Source: an uncultured Oscillospiraceae bacterium
Lineage (GTDB): Bacteria; Bacillota; Clostridia; Oscillospirales; Oscillospiraceae
Direction: 5' to 3'
DNA length: 5,184 nt
Assembly: GCA_934567115.1 (NCBI GenBank)
Contig: CAKTJA010000105.1
Span: 1 to 5,184 of the forward strand
A program made the position numbers and the translations under genes. The notes beneath the pieces are model-generated. The model saw nothing but the letters and a program-made list of their open reading frames with translations. It did no database searches and had not been told where the DNA came from. The first letter of the stretch is position 1. Each line of letters starts with the position of its first letter. Of this stretch, positions 1 through 5,146 are shown piece by piece.

Positions 1-1
1 G

Positions 2-1144
2 GGCAGGCTTCTCATGCCCGGCCTCGTCAACTGCCACAGTCATTCCGCCATGGTGCTGCTGCGCGGCGTCGGAAGCGGGCTTCCGCTTCGGGAGTGGCTG
101 TTCGACAGGGTGTTTCCCATCGAGGACCGGCTTGTCCCGGCGGACGTTGCGGCGGGGAGCCGCCTTGCCCTGCTTGAGATGATCGCCAGCGGGACGACGA
201 GCTTTTCCGACATGTACTTTTTCCCCGCCGAGACGGTCGCCGCCGTTGCCGAGGCGGGCGTGAGGGCGAATCTGAACCGCTGCGTGCAGTGCTTCGACGA
301 AAATGAACCGGTGGAGCGGAATACGCAGATCCCGCAGTCCATCACGCTTTTCGAGCAGTACCACAACGCGGAGAACGGACGCATCCGCATTGACTTCTCC
401 GTTCATGCGGAGTACACCTGCAAGAGCCATATCGTCCGCGCCTACAGCGAAATGTGCCGCGCGCGCGGCGGACGCATGCACATCCATCTTGCCGAGACGC
501 AGCGTGAAACGGACGAGTGCGAAGCGAGGTACGGCTGCTCGCCGGCGGCGTGGTTCGAGCGGCTCGGGACCTTCGACAGTCCGACCGCCGCCGCGCACTG
601 CGTCACGGTCAGCGACGCGGACATTGAGATCCTCAGGCGGCACAGCGTGAGCGCCGTCCACAATCCCACGAGCAATCTGAAGCTCGGCAGCGGCTTTGCG
701 CCGGTGCGGAAGCTTATGGACGCGGGCGTGAATGTCGCGCTCGGCACCGACGGCGCGGCGAGCAACAACAATCTCGACATGTTTGAAGAGATGCACCTTG
801 CCGCCGTCATGCACTGCGGCTATCACCGCGACCCCACCGCCGTCCGCGCGGAGGAGGTTCTGGATATGGCGACGGTCAACGGCGCAAGGCTCCAGGGGCG
901 CGGCGACTGCGGCGAGCTGGCGGTCGGGAAGAAGGCGGACGTTATCGCGATCGACCTTGACAGGCCGCATCTTTATCCGAATCTCGATACGCCCGCGCTG
1001 CTCACCTGCGCGGCAAGGTCGTCGGACGTCTGCCTTACGATGGTTGACGGCAGGATCCTTTATGAGAACGGGGAATACAAAACGCTTGACCGCGAGAAGA
1101 TCCTTTTTGAAGCGCGCGCGGCGGTGAAAAGACTTTACGAATGA
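2..1144 (+). CDS. mtaD: 5'-deoxyadenosine / MTA / SAH deaminase-like amidohydrolase (5' end outside window)
   Basis: Zinc amidohydrolase predicted to remove the 6-amino group from an adenosine derivative such as 5-methylthioadenosine, S-adenosylhomocysteine or 5'-deoxyadenosine, in the cytosol. The frame is open to the left edge and reads GRLLMPGLVNCHSHSAM, the usual family entry into the first barrel strand, so the true start lies upstream, probably about 50 codons (family length about 430 aa; 376 aa from the internal ATG at 14). Numbered from that ATG, the metal and catalytic residues are visible: HxH at H8/H10, HAEYTC at H131, HIHLAET with H158 and E161, AAHC at H195, and GTDG with D246. 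The C-terminal GELAVGKKADV segment is the small beta domain. The stop overlaps or lies just before the next gene, an MtnA-like isomerase, which points to nucleoside by-product salvage. Family assignment is strong. Which adenosine derivative is preferred cannot be read from the sequence; other amidohydrolases (guanine or triazine type) are less likely given the neighbours. Confidence 0.88.
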   Translation, partial: GRLLMPGLVNCHSHSAMVLLRGVGSGLPLREWLFDRVFPIEDRLVPADVAAGSRLALLEMIASGTTSFSDMYFFPAETVAAVAEAGVRANLNRCVQCFDENEPVERNTQIPQSITLFEQYHNAENGRIRIDFSVHAEYTCKSHIVRAYSEMCRARGGRMHIHLAETQRETDECEARYGCSPAAWFERLGTFDSPTAAAHCVTVSDADIEILRRHSVSAVHNPTSNLKLGSGFAPVRKLMDAGVNVALGTDGAASNNNLDMFEEMHLAAVMHCGYHRDPTAVRAEEVLDMATVNGARLQGRGDCGELAVGKKADVIAIDLDRPHLYPNLDTPALLTCAARSSDVCLTMVDGRILYENGEYKTLDREKILFEARAAVKRLYE

Positions 1145-1158
1145 GGAGTGGGAACATG
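1143..1158 (+). promoter_or_regulatory. Ribosome binding site deciding the isomerase start
   Basis: GAGGAG at 1143-1148 lies 7 nt upstream of ATG 1156 and overlaps the deaminase stop codon at 1142-1144. It would be inside the coding sequence if ATG 1141 were used. This favours ATG 1156 and translational coupling to the deaminase. Confidence 0.7.
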
Positions 1159-2220
1159 CTGAGAGCGGATCACGATCTGGCATTTATGCTGCAATATGAA
1201 AACATCGCGTGGTACGAGGACGGGGCGGTGCGAATCCTCGACCGGCGGGTGTACCCGGCGAAGGTGGAGTTCGTCACCTGCCGCACGCATCAGGAGGTCG
1301 CGCAGGCGATCACGGACATGGTGACGCAGAGCGCGGGGCCGTATACCGCCGCGCCGATGGGAATGGCGCTTGCGGCGTACGAGTGCCGCGGGCGGAGCGG
1401 CGAGGAGCAGCTTGCGTATCTTCAGGCGGCGGCGCACACGATCTCGCACGCGCGGCCCACGACGGTCAAGCGCATGGCGCTTTTGTGCGGGCTGTGCGTG
1501 GAGGAGGCGCGGCGCGCGCTTGCCTCCGGCGAGGACGCGGCGGAGGCGATCCGGAACAAAACGGTCGAACTGAACAACGTCCGCTATGAGCGCGTGGCGA
1601 AGATCGGGAGGTATCTGGTCGATATGTTCCCGGAGAACGGCACGGTCATGACCCACTGCTTTGCCGAAACGATCGTCGGCATGATGCTGCGCGAATGCGC
1701 GGAGCGCGGGCGGCACATCCGGGTGTTCTGCCCGGAGACGCGCCCCTACTTTCAGGGTGCGCGCCTGACCGCGACGGTCTGCCGGGACATGGGCTTCGAC
1801 GTTACGGTCATTTCCGACAACATGCCGGCCTTCGTCATGCAGCGCGAGGGCGTGGACGTGTTTACGACGGCGGCGGACGCCATCTGCTGCGACGGGCATG
1901 TCGTCAACAAGGTCGGCACGTTTCAAAACGCCATCGTCGCAAAGTATATGGGCATTCCGTATTTTGTCACCGGTGCGCCCGATCAGGGGCACCCGGACGC
2001 GGACAGCGTGCATATCGAAATGCGCGACCCGGATTTCACGCTTCAGGCCATGGGCGTGCGGACGGCGGCGGAGGGCGTCAAGGGCTACTACCCGGCGTTC
2101 GACGTCACGCCGCCGCACCTCGTCTCCGGCGTTGTGACCGATCTGGGGATCTATTCGCCCTACGATCTGCACCGGTACTTTACCGACGGCAGCATCGGCG
2201 GGGACAATCTGGTGGTGTGA
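1156..2220 (+). CDS. mtnA: MtnA-like sugar-1-phosphate isomerase (eIF2B alpha/beta/delta family)
   Basis: Predicted cytosolic aldose-ketose isomerase converting 5-methylthioribose-1-phosphate or 5-deoxyribose-1-phosphate to the ribulose form. 354 aa from ATG 1156, chosen because GAGGAG at 1143-1148 sits 7 nt before it; an in-frame ATG at 1141 overlaps the previous stop but lacks such a site. Features (354-aa numbering): N-terminal WYEDG...ILDRR; ARPTTV with R100 (canonical SRPTAV); the MTHC motif with catalytic Cys168; ETRPYFQGARL with Q200; D241 in AADAI as catalytic Asp; N251-K252 in VNKVGTFQ. D241 to N251/K252 spacing matches B. subtilis MtnA (D240, N250, K251). Two deviations: the phosphate-binding RGAP segment reads TQSAGP, and the stretch between Cys and Asp is about 7 residues shorter than in MtnA. 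The gene lies between a deaminase and an aldolase, 2 nt before the latter, so a 5-deoxyribose-1-phosphate isomerase (DrdI-type) role is likely. A ribose-1,5-bisphosphate isomerase relative is an alternative. Confidence 0.83.
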   Translation: MLRADHDLAFMLQYENIAWYEDGAVRILDRRVYPAKVEFVTCRTHQEVAQAITDMVTQSAGPYTAAPMGMALAAYECRGRSGEEQLAYLQAAAHTISHARPTTVKRMALLCGLCVEEARRALASGEDAAEAIRNKTVELNNVRYERVAKIGRYLVDMFPENGTVMTHCFAETIVGMMLRECAERGRHIRVFCPETRPYFQGARLTATVCRDMGFDVTVISDNMPAFVMQREGVDVFTTAADAICCDGHVVNKVGTFQNAIVAKYMGIPYFVTGAPDQGHPDADSVHIEMRDPDFTLQAMGVRTAAEGVKGYYPAFDVTPPHLVSGVVTDLGIYSPYDLHRYFTDGSIGGDNLVV

Positions 2221-2222
2221 GC

Positions 2223-2834
2223 ATGAGCATGACGGAAGAGTTGAAGCGGGAGATCGTGGACAGGTCTCTGCGGGCCTTTCGCGCCGGACTGTTTTCCGGC
2301 ACGAGCGGCAATCTGAGCTGTTATCTGCGCGGGGAGGGGAAAATGCTTATCACGCCGACCTCCGTGCGCTATGAGACCATGCGCGCGCAGGACGTTGTCG
2401 TCATGCGCCTTGACGGAACGCGGCTTGAGGGAGAGCGGGAGCCGTCGAGCGAGTGGCGGATGCACGCGGCGGTCTATGAGGGAAGGGACGATGTGAGCGC
2501 CGTGTTCCACACGCATTCGCCTTACGCGACGGCGTTTGCCGTCAACCGGCAGACCATCCCGGCCGTGCTGATCGAGGCGATGATTTTCCTCGGCGGAGAC
2601 CTCCGCTGCGCGGACTATGCCCGGCCGGGCACGCGGGAGGTCGGCCTCAACGCGCTTCCCGCGCTCAGGGACCGCATGGGCTGCACGCTTGCCAACCACG
2701 GCGTGCTCGCCGTCGGAAAGGATCTTGCGCAGGCGTATCTCAACGCCGAATATATTGAGGACGTGGCGAAGATCTGCGTCCTCGCCCGCTCCGTCGGCAC
2801 GCCGGTGGAGCTGAAATCGCTAGAGAACGGCTGA
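2223..2834 (+). CDS. Class II aldolase/adducin family aldolase (FucA-like; probable 5-deoxyribulose-1-phosphate aldolase)
   Basis: Predicted zinc-dependent aldolase cleaving a ketose-1-phosphate into DHAP and an aldehyde. In this context the substrate is probably 5-deoxyribulose-1-phosphate (giving acetaldehyde) or 5-methylthioribulose-1-phosphate (giving methylthioacetaldehyde). 203 aa, close to the about 215 aa of fuculose-1-phosphate aldolase. Motifs: phosphate-site SGTSGN (26-30) and TPTS (44-47); PSSEW with catalytic Glu77; HTH zinc ligands His96 and His98; ANHG with third zinc ligand His159. Spacing of E77/H96/H98/H159 equals that of E. coli FucA (E73/H92/H94/H155) throughout. The start at 2223 follows the isomerase stop by 2 nt; a second in-frame ATG at 2229 is possible and neither has a strong Shine-Dalgarno, so coupled re-initiation is likely. 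The Ald2/DrdA assignment comes from context; from sequence alone fuculose- or rhamnulose-1-phosphate aldolase or an MtnB-like dehydratase cannot be fully excluded. Confidence 0.87.
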   Translation: MSMTEELKREIVDRSLRAFRAGLFSGTSGNLSCYLRGEGKMLITPTSVRYETMRAQDVVVMRLDGTRLEGEREPSSEWRMHAAVYEGRDDVSAVFHTHSPYATAFAVNRQTIPAVLIEAMIFLGGDLRCADYARPGTREVGLNALPALRDRMGCTLANHGVLAVGKDLAQAYLNAEYIEDVAKICVLARSVGTPVELKSLENG

Positions 2835-2854
2835 CGGCGCGCGCCGTCCCGTTC
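2825..2854. terminator. GC-rich hairpin between convergent genes
   Basis: GAACGG (2825-2830) pairs with CCGTTC (2849-2854), enclosing the perfect 16-bp palindrome GACGGCGC/GCGCCGTC (2833-2848) with a 2-nt bulge. It covers the aldolase stop codon (2832-2834) and lies 12 nt from the dismutase stop on the other strand. There is no T-run on either side, so a classic intrinsic terminator is not shown. Position between convergent genes suggests a bidirectional transcription block or 3'-end stabiliser. Confidence 0.45.
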
Positions 2855-2865
2855 CCGCCGCATCG

Positions 2866-3510
2866 CTACGGCGCGGGGTAGGAGGGGAGCGTGCGCAGCG
2901 CCGCCTCGTACCGGGCGGAGACCTTATCCCAGTCCACAAGCTGCCACCACGCGTCCAGATAGTCGCCCCGGCGGTTGAGGTACTGGAGGAAATAGGCGTG
3001 CTCCCACACGTCGGTGTTGAGCAGCGGCAGACCGAGGGGAACGTCCTGATTTGCCGACCGGGCAAGCTGGAGCTCGCCGCCGGGCATGGCCAGCAGCCAT
3101 CCGTAGCCGGAGGCGAACTGGCCCGCCGCCGTGTCGTGCAGGGCGCGGCGCAGTCCGTCCATCGAGCCGAAGGCGCGTTCGACCGCGCCGGCAAGCGCCG
3201 GGGAGGGCCGTCCGCCTCTGCCGGGGGCGTTCATGGAATCGAAATACAGCATGTGGTTGTAAACGCCGCCGGCGTTGTTGTGCACGCCCTCCCGCAGCGG
3301 GGCGGGAAGCTGGGCGGGCAGGTGCACAAGCTGCTCGAGCGACCAGCCGTGGTACTGTGGCCAGTCGCGCAGAAGGGCGTTGAGCCTTGCGACATAGTCG
3401 GCGAAGAGACGGTCGTGATGGATGCGGATCACCGTGGCGTCGAGCTGCGGCTCAAGGGCGTTTGCGTCGTAGGGCAGCGGCGGCAGGGAAAAGGGATAGT
3501 GTTCGTTCAC
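2866..3510 (-). CDS. sodA: Fe/Mn-type superoxide dismutase
   Basis: Cytosolic enzyme dismutating superoxide to oxygen and hydrogen peroxide. 214 aa from GTG 3510, a usual SOD length. N-terminal alpha-hairpin domain: LPPLPYDANALEP, then IHHDR with metal ligand His31 and Tyr39; NNAGGVYNH gives His86. C-terminal alpha/beta domain: ANQD (Gln155), DVWEHAY with ligands Asp167 and His171, then the YLDAWWQLVDW end. Ligand numbers run close to those of E. coli MnSOD (26, 81, 167, 171). Gly82 together with Gln155 is the Mn-like arrangement, though metal choice cannot be settled from sequence. Unusual: the HH pair normally four residues after the first ligand (His30/His31 in E. coli) is Leu35/Phe36 here. 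No signal peptide. It is a single gene, convergent with the aldolase and divergent from the transporter. The symbol sodA is by type; sodB or a plain sod name would also be defensible. Confidence 0.92.
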   Translation of the reverse strand: MNEHYPFSLPPLPYDANALEPQLDATVIRIHHDRLFADYVARLNALLRDWPQYHGWSLEQLVHLPAQLPAPLREGVHNNAGGVYNHMLYFDSMNAPGRGGRPSPALAGAVERAFGSMDGLRRALHDTAAGQFASGYGWLLAMPGGELQLARSANQDVPLGLPLLNTDVWEHAYFLQYLNRRGDYLDAWWQLVDWDKVSARYEAALRTLPSYPAP

Positions 3511-3527
3511 GGTCGGGGTCCCCCTTT
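3508..3527 (-). promoter_or_regulatory. Ribosome binding site and GTG start of the superoxide dismutase
   Basis: Read on the - strand, AAAGGGGG (3527 down to 3520) lies 9 nt before GTG at 3510-3508. The frame stays open to a TTG at 3540, but that start lacks a Shine-Dalgarno and would add a non-conserved MQKRQRGTPT stretch, so GTG 3510 is preferred. Confidence 0.65.
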
Positions 3528-3582
3528 GTCGTTTTTGCAAAGCCTATGCGCCGCGCGGACGGAAAATGCGGAGCGCCTCCGC

Positions 3583-3611
3583 TTGCATTCCCGCCGCCCG
3601 CGTGATAAAAT
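3583..3611 (+). promoter_or_regulatory. Candidate sigma-A promoter for the transporter operon
   Basis: TTGCAT (3583-3588) and TAAAAT (3606-3611) are separated by 17 nt, at the edge of the only AT-rich patch in this GC-rich intergenic region. The -10 matches consensus at 5 of 6 positions; the -35 is weaker (TTG plus mismatches). Transcription would begin near 3618 and give a leader of about 165 nt before the transporter start. I found no equally good promoter for the dismutase on the other strand, though it probably uses the same AT-rich patch. Confidence 0.45.
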
Positions 3612-3645
3612 TACAGTCGTATAGTCATTATGCGGCCCGCTTCGA

Positions 3646-3734
3646 CCCCGACCGGCTTTTTCCGCCGGGAGGCGGGGCGGAGACGCGGCCCCCGCTCCCG
3701 CGCCTTTCGGCGGAGCGGGGTGATCTGATTTTTT
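3646..3734 (+). promoter_or_regulatory. Two-hairpin leader with terminator-like second stem (possible attenuator)
   Basis: Hairpin 1 spans 3646-3677: CCCCG pairs with CGGGG and CCGGC with GCCGG around a TTTTTCC loop. Hairpin 2 spans 3690-3720: CCCCGCTCC (3690-3698) pairs with GGAGCGGG G (3712-3720), with inner GCC/GGC and a TTTC loop. Eight nucleotides later there is a T6 run (3729-3734), then the transporter gene. CGCTCCC (3693-3699) can alternatively pair with GGGAGCG (3741-3747), so two exclusive folds exist. The layout of promoter, two stems, T-run and gene resembles transcription attenuation. No known riboswitch consensus was recognised, and in DNA this GC-rich some pairing is expected by chance. 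Confidence 0.35.
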
Positions 3735-3782
3735 CGGGCGGGGAGCGTCCGGTGCCCCCGCGCCGCTGAGGAGGGACGGAAA

Positions 3783-4688
3783 ATGGACCGTCAGCGCAGA
3801 GCGGATATGATGCTCCTGCTGGCGACGAGCTTCTGGGGGATATCCAACTGTCTGGTCGCCATCTGTCTTCGGGATATGCAGCCGATGACGCTCAACGCGT
3901 TCCGCTTTCTTTCGGCGTTTCTGGTACTCGGCGCCGTTTTTCACCGGCGTGTGATCCGCGCGAGCCGCGAAACGCTGAAATACAGCGTGCTTGTCGGACT
4001 GTCGCTGGTGATGGTCTATGTCGGCGCGACCTACGGCATACTGTACACGTCGGTTTCGAACGCGGGCTTTATCGGCGCGCTGACCGTGCTGACAACGCCG
4101 CTGCTGGAGTTTGCCGTCTATCGCAAAAAGCCGGGGAAAAAGCTGGCCTTTTCGCTTGCGCTGTGTCTGGTCGGTCTGGCGCTTATGACGCTCAACGAGA
4201 CGCTGCGGCCCGCGCCGGGCGACATAATCTGTCTGCTCGTCCCGACGTTTTACGCCGTTGACCTGCTGGCGACGGAGAAGGCCGTGGCAAAGCCGGAGGT
4301 CGATCCGCTTGCGCTGGGCGTGTGCGAGCTGGCCGTGGTGGGCGTCGTCATGCTCGTTTTGGCATTGGCGCTTGAAACGCCGGCGCTGCCGCGCTCCGCA
4401 GCGAGCTGGGCCGCCGCGCTGTTCCTCGGGATCGTCTGCTCGGGCGTGTGCTTTATCATTCAGAGTGTCGAGCAGCAGTATTCGACCGCCAGCCACGCGA
4501 GCCTGATCTTTACGCTTGAGCCGGTCTTTTCCGCAGTCTTTGCATTCTTCCTGCTTGACGAGCGCCTTGGCGGGCGCGGTTATATCGGCGCGGCGCTGAT
4601 GCTTGCAAGTCTTCTTATCATGGAGCTGGACGTTTCGGCGCTGCGCAAGGGGCGCGGGAAGGAGACGGAGAAGCGTGACGACGTTTGA
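3783..4688 (+). CDS. EamA/DMT-superfamily transporter
   Basis: Integral membrane carrier of the drug/metabolite transporter superfamily, probably exporting or exchanging a small metabolite; the substrate cannot be told. 301 aa, the normal 10-TM length, made of two EamA repeats. Approximate membrane segments: 8-28, 37-54, 67-85, 93-112, 120-137, 145-162, 176-197, 208-228, 238-258 and 266-281. The first repeat opens with the typical ATSFWG motif; the second ends with the signature LEPVFSAVFAFFLLDERL at about 245-262 followed by the GYIGAALMLAS helix. The tail (about 286-301) is charged and cytosolic. ATG 3783 follows a strong AGGAGG (3769-3774) by 8 nt. The 3' end overlaps the MGMT-like gene by 14 bp, so the two are co-transcribed. 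The long leader with a terminator-like hairpin suggests expression may be regulated. Confidence 0.9.
   Translation: MDRQRRADMMLLLATSFWGISNCLVAICLRDMQPMTLNAFRFLSAFLVLGAVFHRRVIRASRETLKYSVLVGLSLVMVYVGATYGILYTSVSNAGFIGALTVLTTPLLEFAVYRKKPGKKLAFSLALCLVGLALMTLNETLRPAPGDIICLLVPTFYAVDLLATEKAVAKPEVDPLALGVCELAVVGVVMLVLALALETPALPRSAASWAAALFLGIVCSGVCFIIQSVEQQYSTASHASLIFTLEPVFSAVFAFFLLDERLGGRGYIGAALMLASLLIMELDVSALRKGRGKETEKRDDV
4659..4677 (+). promoter_or_regulatory. Ribosome binding site and GTG start of the MGMT-like gene
   Basis: AAGGAG (4659-4664) and a second GGAG (4667-4670) lie inside the 3' end of the transporter gene, upstream of GTG 4675. Homology of the product begins right at this start (TTFERVYAAVRLIPRG), which supports it over the upstream ATG at 4603. 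Confidence 0.65.
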
Positions 4689-5043
4689 GAGGGTCTACGC
4701 GGCGGTGCGGCTCATTCCGCGCGGAAGCGTGGCGAGCTACGGACAGGTCGCGGCGGCGCTCGGCAACCCGAGGCTTGCCCGCGTGGTGGGCTATGCGCTG
4801 CACGCAAATCCGGAGCCGGGGGTCGTCCCGTGCCACCGCGTCGTCAGGCGCGACGGCGGCGTATCGGAGGCGTTCGCATTCGGCGGCGCGAACCGGCAGG
4901 TCGAGCTTCTGCGGGCGGAGGGCGTGGGGTTCACGGACGAGGATCATGTGGATATGGCGCGCTTCTGCGTCCGCGCGCTGCCGTATGTGACGGCGCAGGT
5001 CCCGCTTCCGCGCGGCGCGGAAGACGGAGAATATGAGGAATGA
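4675..5043 (+). CDS. Single-domain MGMT-like protein (methylated-DNA--cysteine methyltransferase family)
   Basis: DNA-binding, Cys-containing domain of O6-alkylguanine-DNA alkyltransferases (Ogt/Ada C-terminal type), predicted to recognise and perhaps repair O6-alkylguanine in a suicide reaction. 122 aa from GTG 4675, preceded by AAGGAG (4659-4664); the frame is open further upstream but that part lies inside the transporter gene and is not family-like. Visible residues: the helix-turn-helix segment around SYGQVAAALGNPRLARVVGYA with the likely arginine finger Arg36; Asn45 in HANPEP; the PCHRVV active site with Cys53 and His54; and Glu82 in RQVELLRAEGV, likely the partner Glu. The N-terminal ribonuclease-H-like domain of full alkyltransferases (about 160-180 aa) is absent. 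Alkyltransferase-like proteins (ATL) of this size usually have Trp in place of Cys, so retaining PCHR suggests it may transfer alkyl groups. It overlaps the transporter stop by 14 bp and is probably translated by coupling. Confidence 0.87.
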   Translation: MTTFERVYAAVRLIPRGSVASYGQVAAALGNPRLARVVGYALHANPEPGVVPCHRVVRRDGGVSEAFAFGGANRQVELLRAEGVGFTDEDHVDMARFCVRALPYVTAQVPLPRGAEDGEYEE

Positions 5044-5073
5044 AAAAAGACCCGGATCGTTCGATCCGGGTCT
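5043..5073 (-). terminator. Intrinsic terminator, best oriented for - strand transcription
   Basis: An 11-bp perfect stem (5048-5058 with 5063-5073, core GACCCGGATC/GATCCGGGTC) with a GTTC loop follows directly after the MGMT stop. On the + strand it is preceded by A6 (5043-5048) but followed only by TCTCAGCG. On the - strand the stem is followed by T6, the textbook arrangement. It therefore probably ends a transcript arriving from a - strand gene to the right of the window, and may also act weakly for the transporter/MGMT operon. Confidence 0.65.
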
Positions 5074-5106
5074 CAGCGTGTCGGAAAAGCTTTTCCGACA
5101 CGCTGA
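5073..5106. repeat. Perfect 34-bp palindrome
   Basis: TCAGCGTGTCGGAAAAG (5073-5089) is followed immediately by its exact reverse complement (5090-5106), with AAAAGCTTTT in the centre. As RNA it would make a very stable hairpin on either strand. No T-run follows on either side apart from the one in the centre. It could be part of the terminator region or a member of a dispersed intergenic palindrome family; copies cannot be looked for within this window, and none other is seen here. Confidence 0.7.
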
Positions 5107-5146
5107 ACAAGTTTTCGGCGCTTTTTCAAAGCTCCGAAGGCTTGTT
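5106..5146. repeat. Long imperfect hairpin next to the palindrome
   Basis: AACAAG (5106-5111) pairs with CTTGTT (5141-5146), TTCGG (5114-5118) with CCGAA (5134-5138), and GCTTT (5120-5124) with AAAGC (5128-5132) around a TTC loop. The 2-nt interior TT/GG positions can form G-U pairs if transcribed on the + strand, and there is one C-T mismatch. This forms a 19-position stem. Its function is unknown. Confidence 0.5.

Noticed and set aside
1135..2172. 345-aa open frame on the - strand opposite the isomerase
   Set aside because: Antisense shadow of a real gene in GC-rich DNA; the product is dominated by Arg, His and Asp with no family motif, while the + strand frame has clear catalytic residues.
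1695..2222. Long upstream extension of the aldolase frame
   Set aside because: It overlaps the isomerase in another frame and looks like random GC-rich translation; homology begins at about 2223.
3511..3540. TTG start for the dismutase at 3540
   Set aside because: The extra ten residues are not family-like and GTG 3510 has a good ribosome binding site.
3640..3782. Known riboswitch class (TPP, guanidine, SAM) before the transporter
   Set aside because: The CTGAGGAGGG near 3765 is the ribosome binding site, not a TPP core, and no other consensus motif was recognised.
3507..4496. 329-aa open frame on the - strand opposite the transporter
   Set aside because: Product is rich in Gln, Arg and His with no domain, and covers both the leader and a gene with obvious membrane segments on the other strand.
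4603..4674. Earlier ATG start of the MGMT-like frame
   Set aside because: This stretch is out of frame inside the conserved transporter C-terminus and encodes an Arg-rich, non-homologous leader.
5049..5072. GTTCGATCC looked like a tRNA T-arm
   Set aside because: The stem has a 4-nt loop rather than 7, and no acceptor, D-arm, anticodon or CCA context is present.
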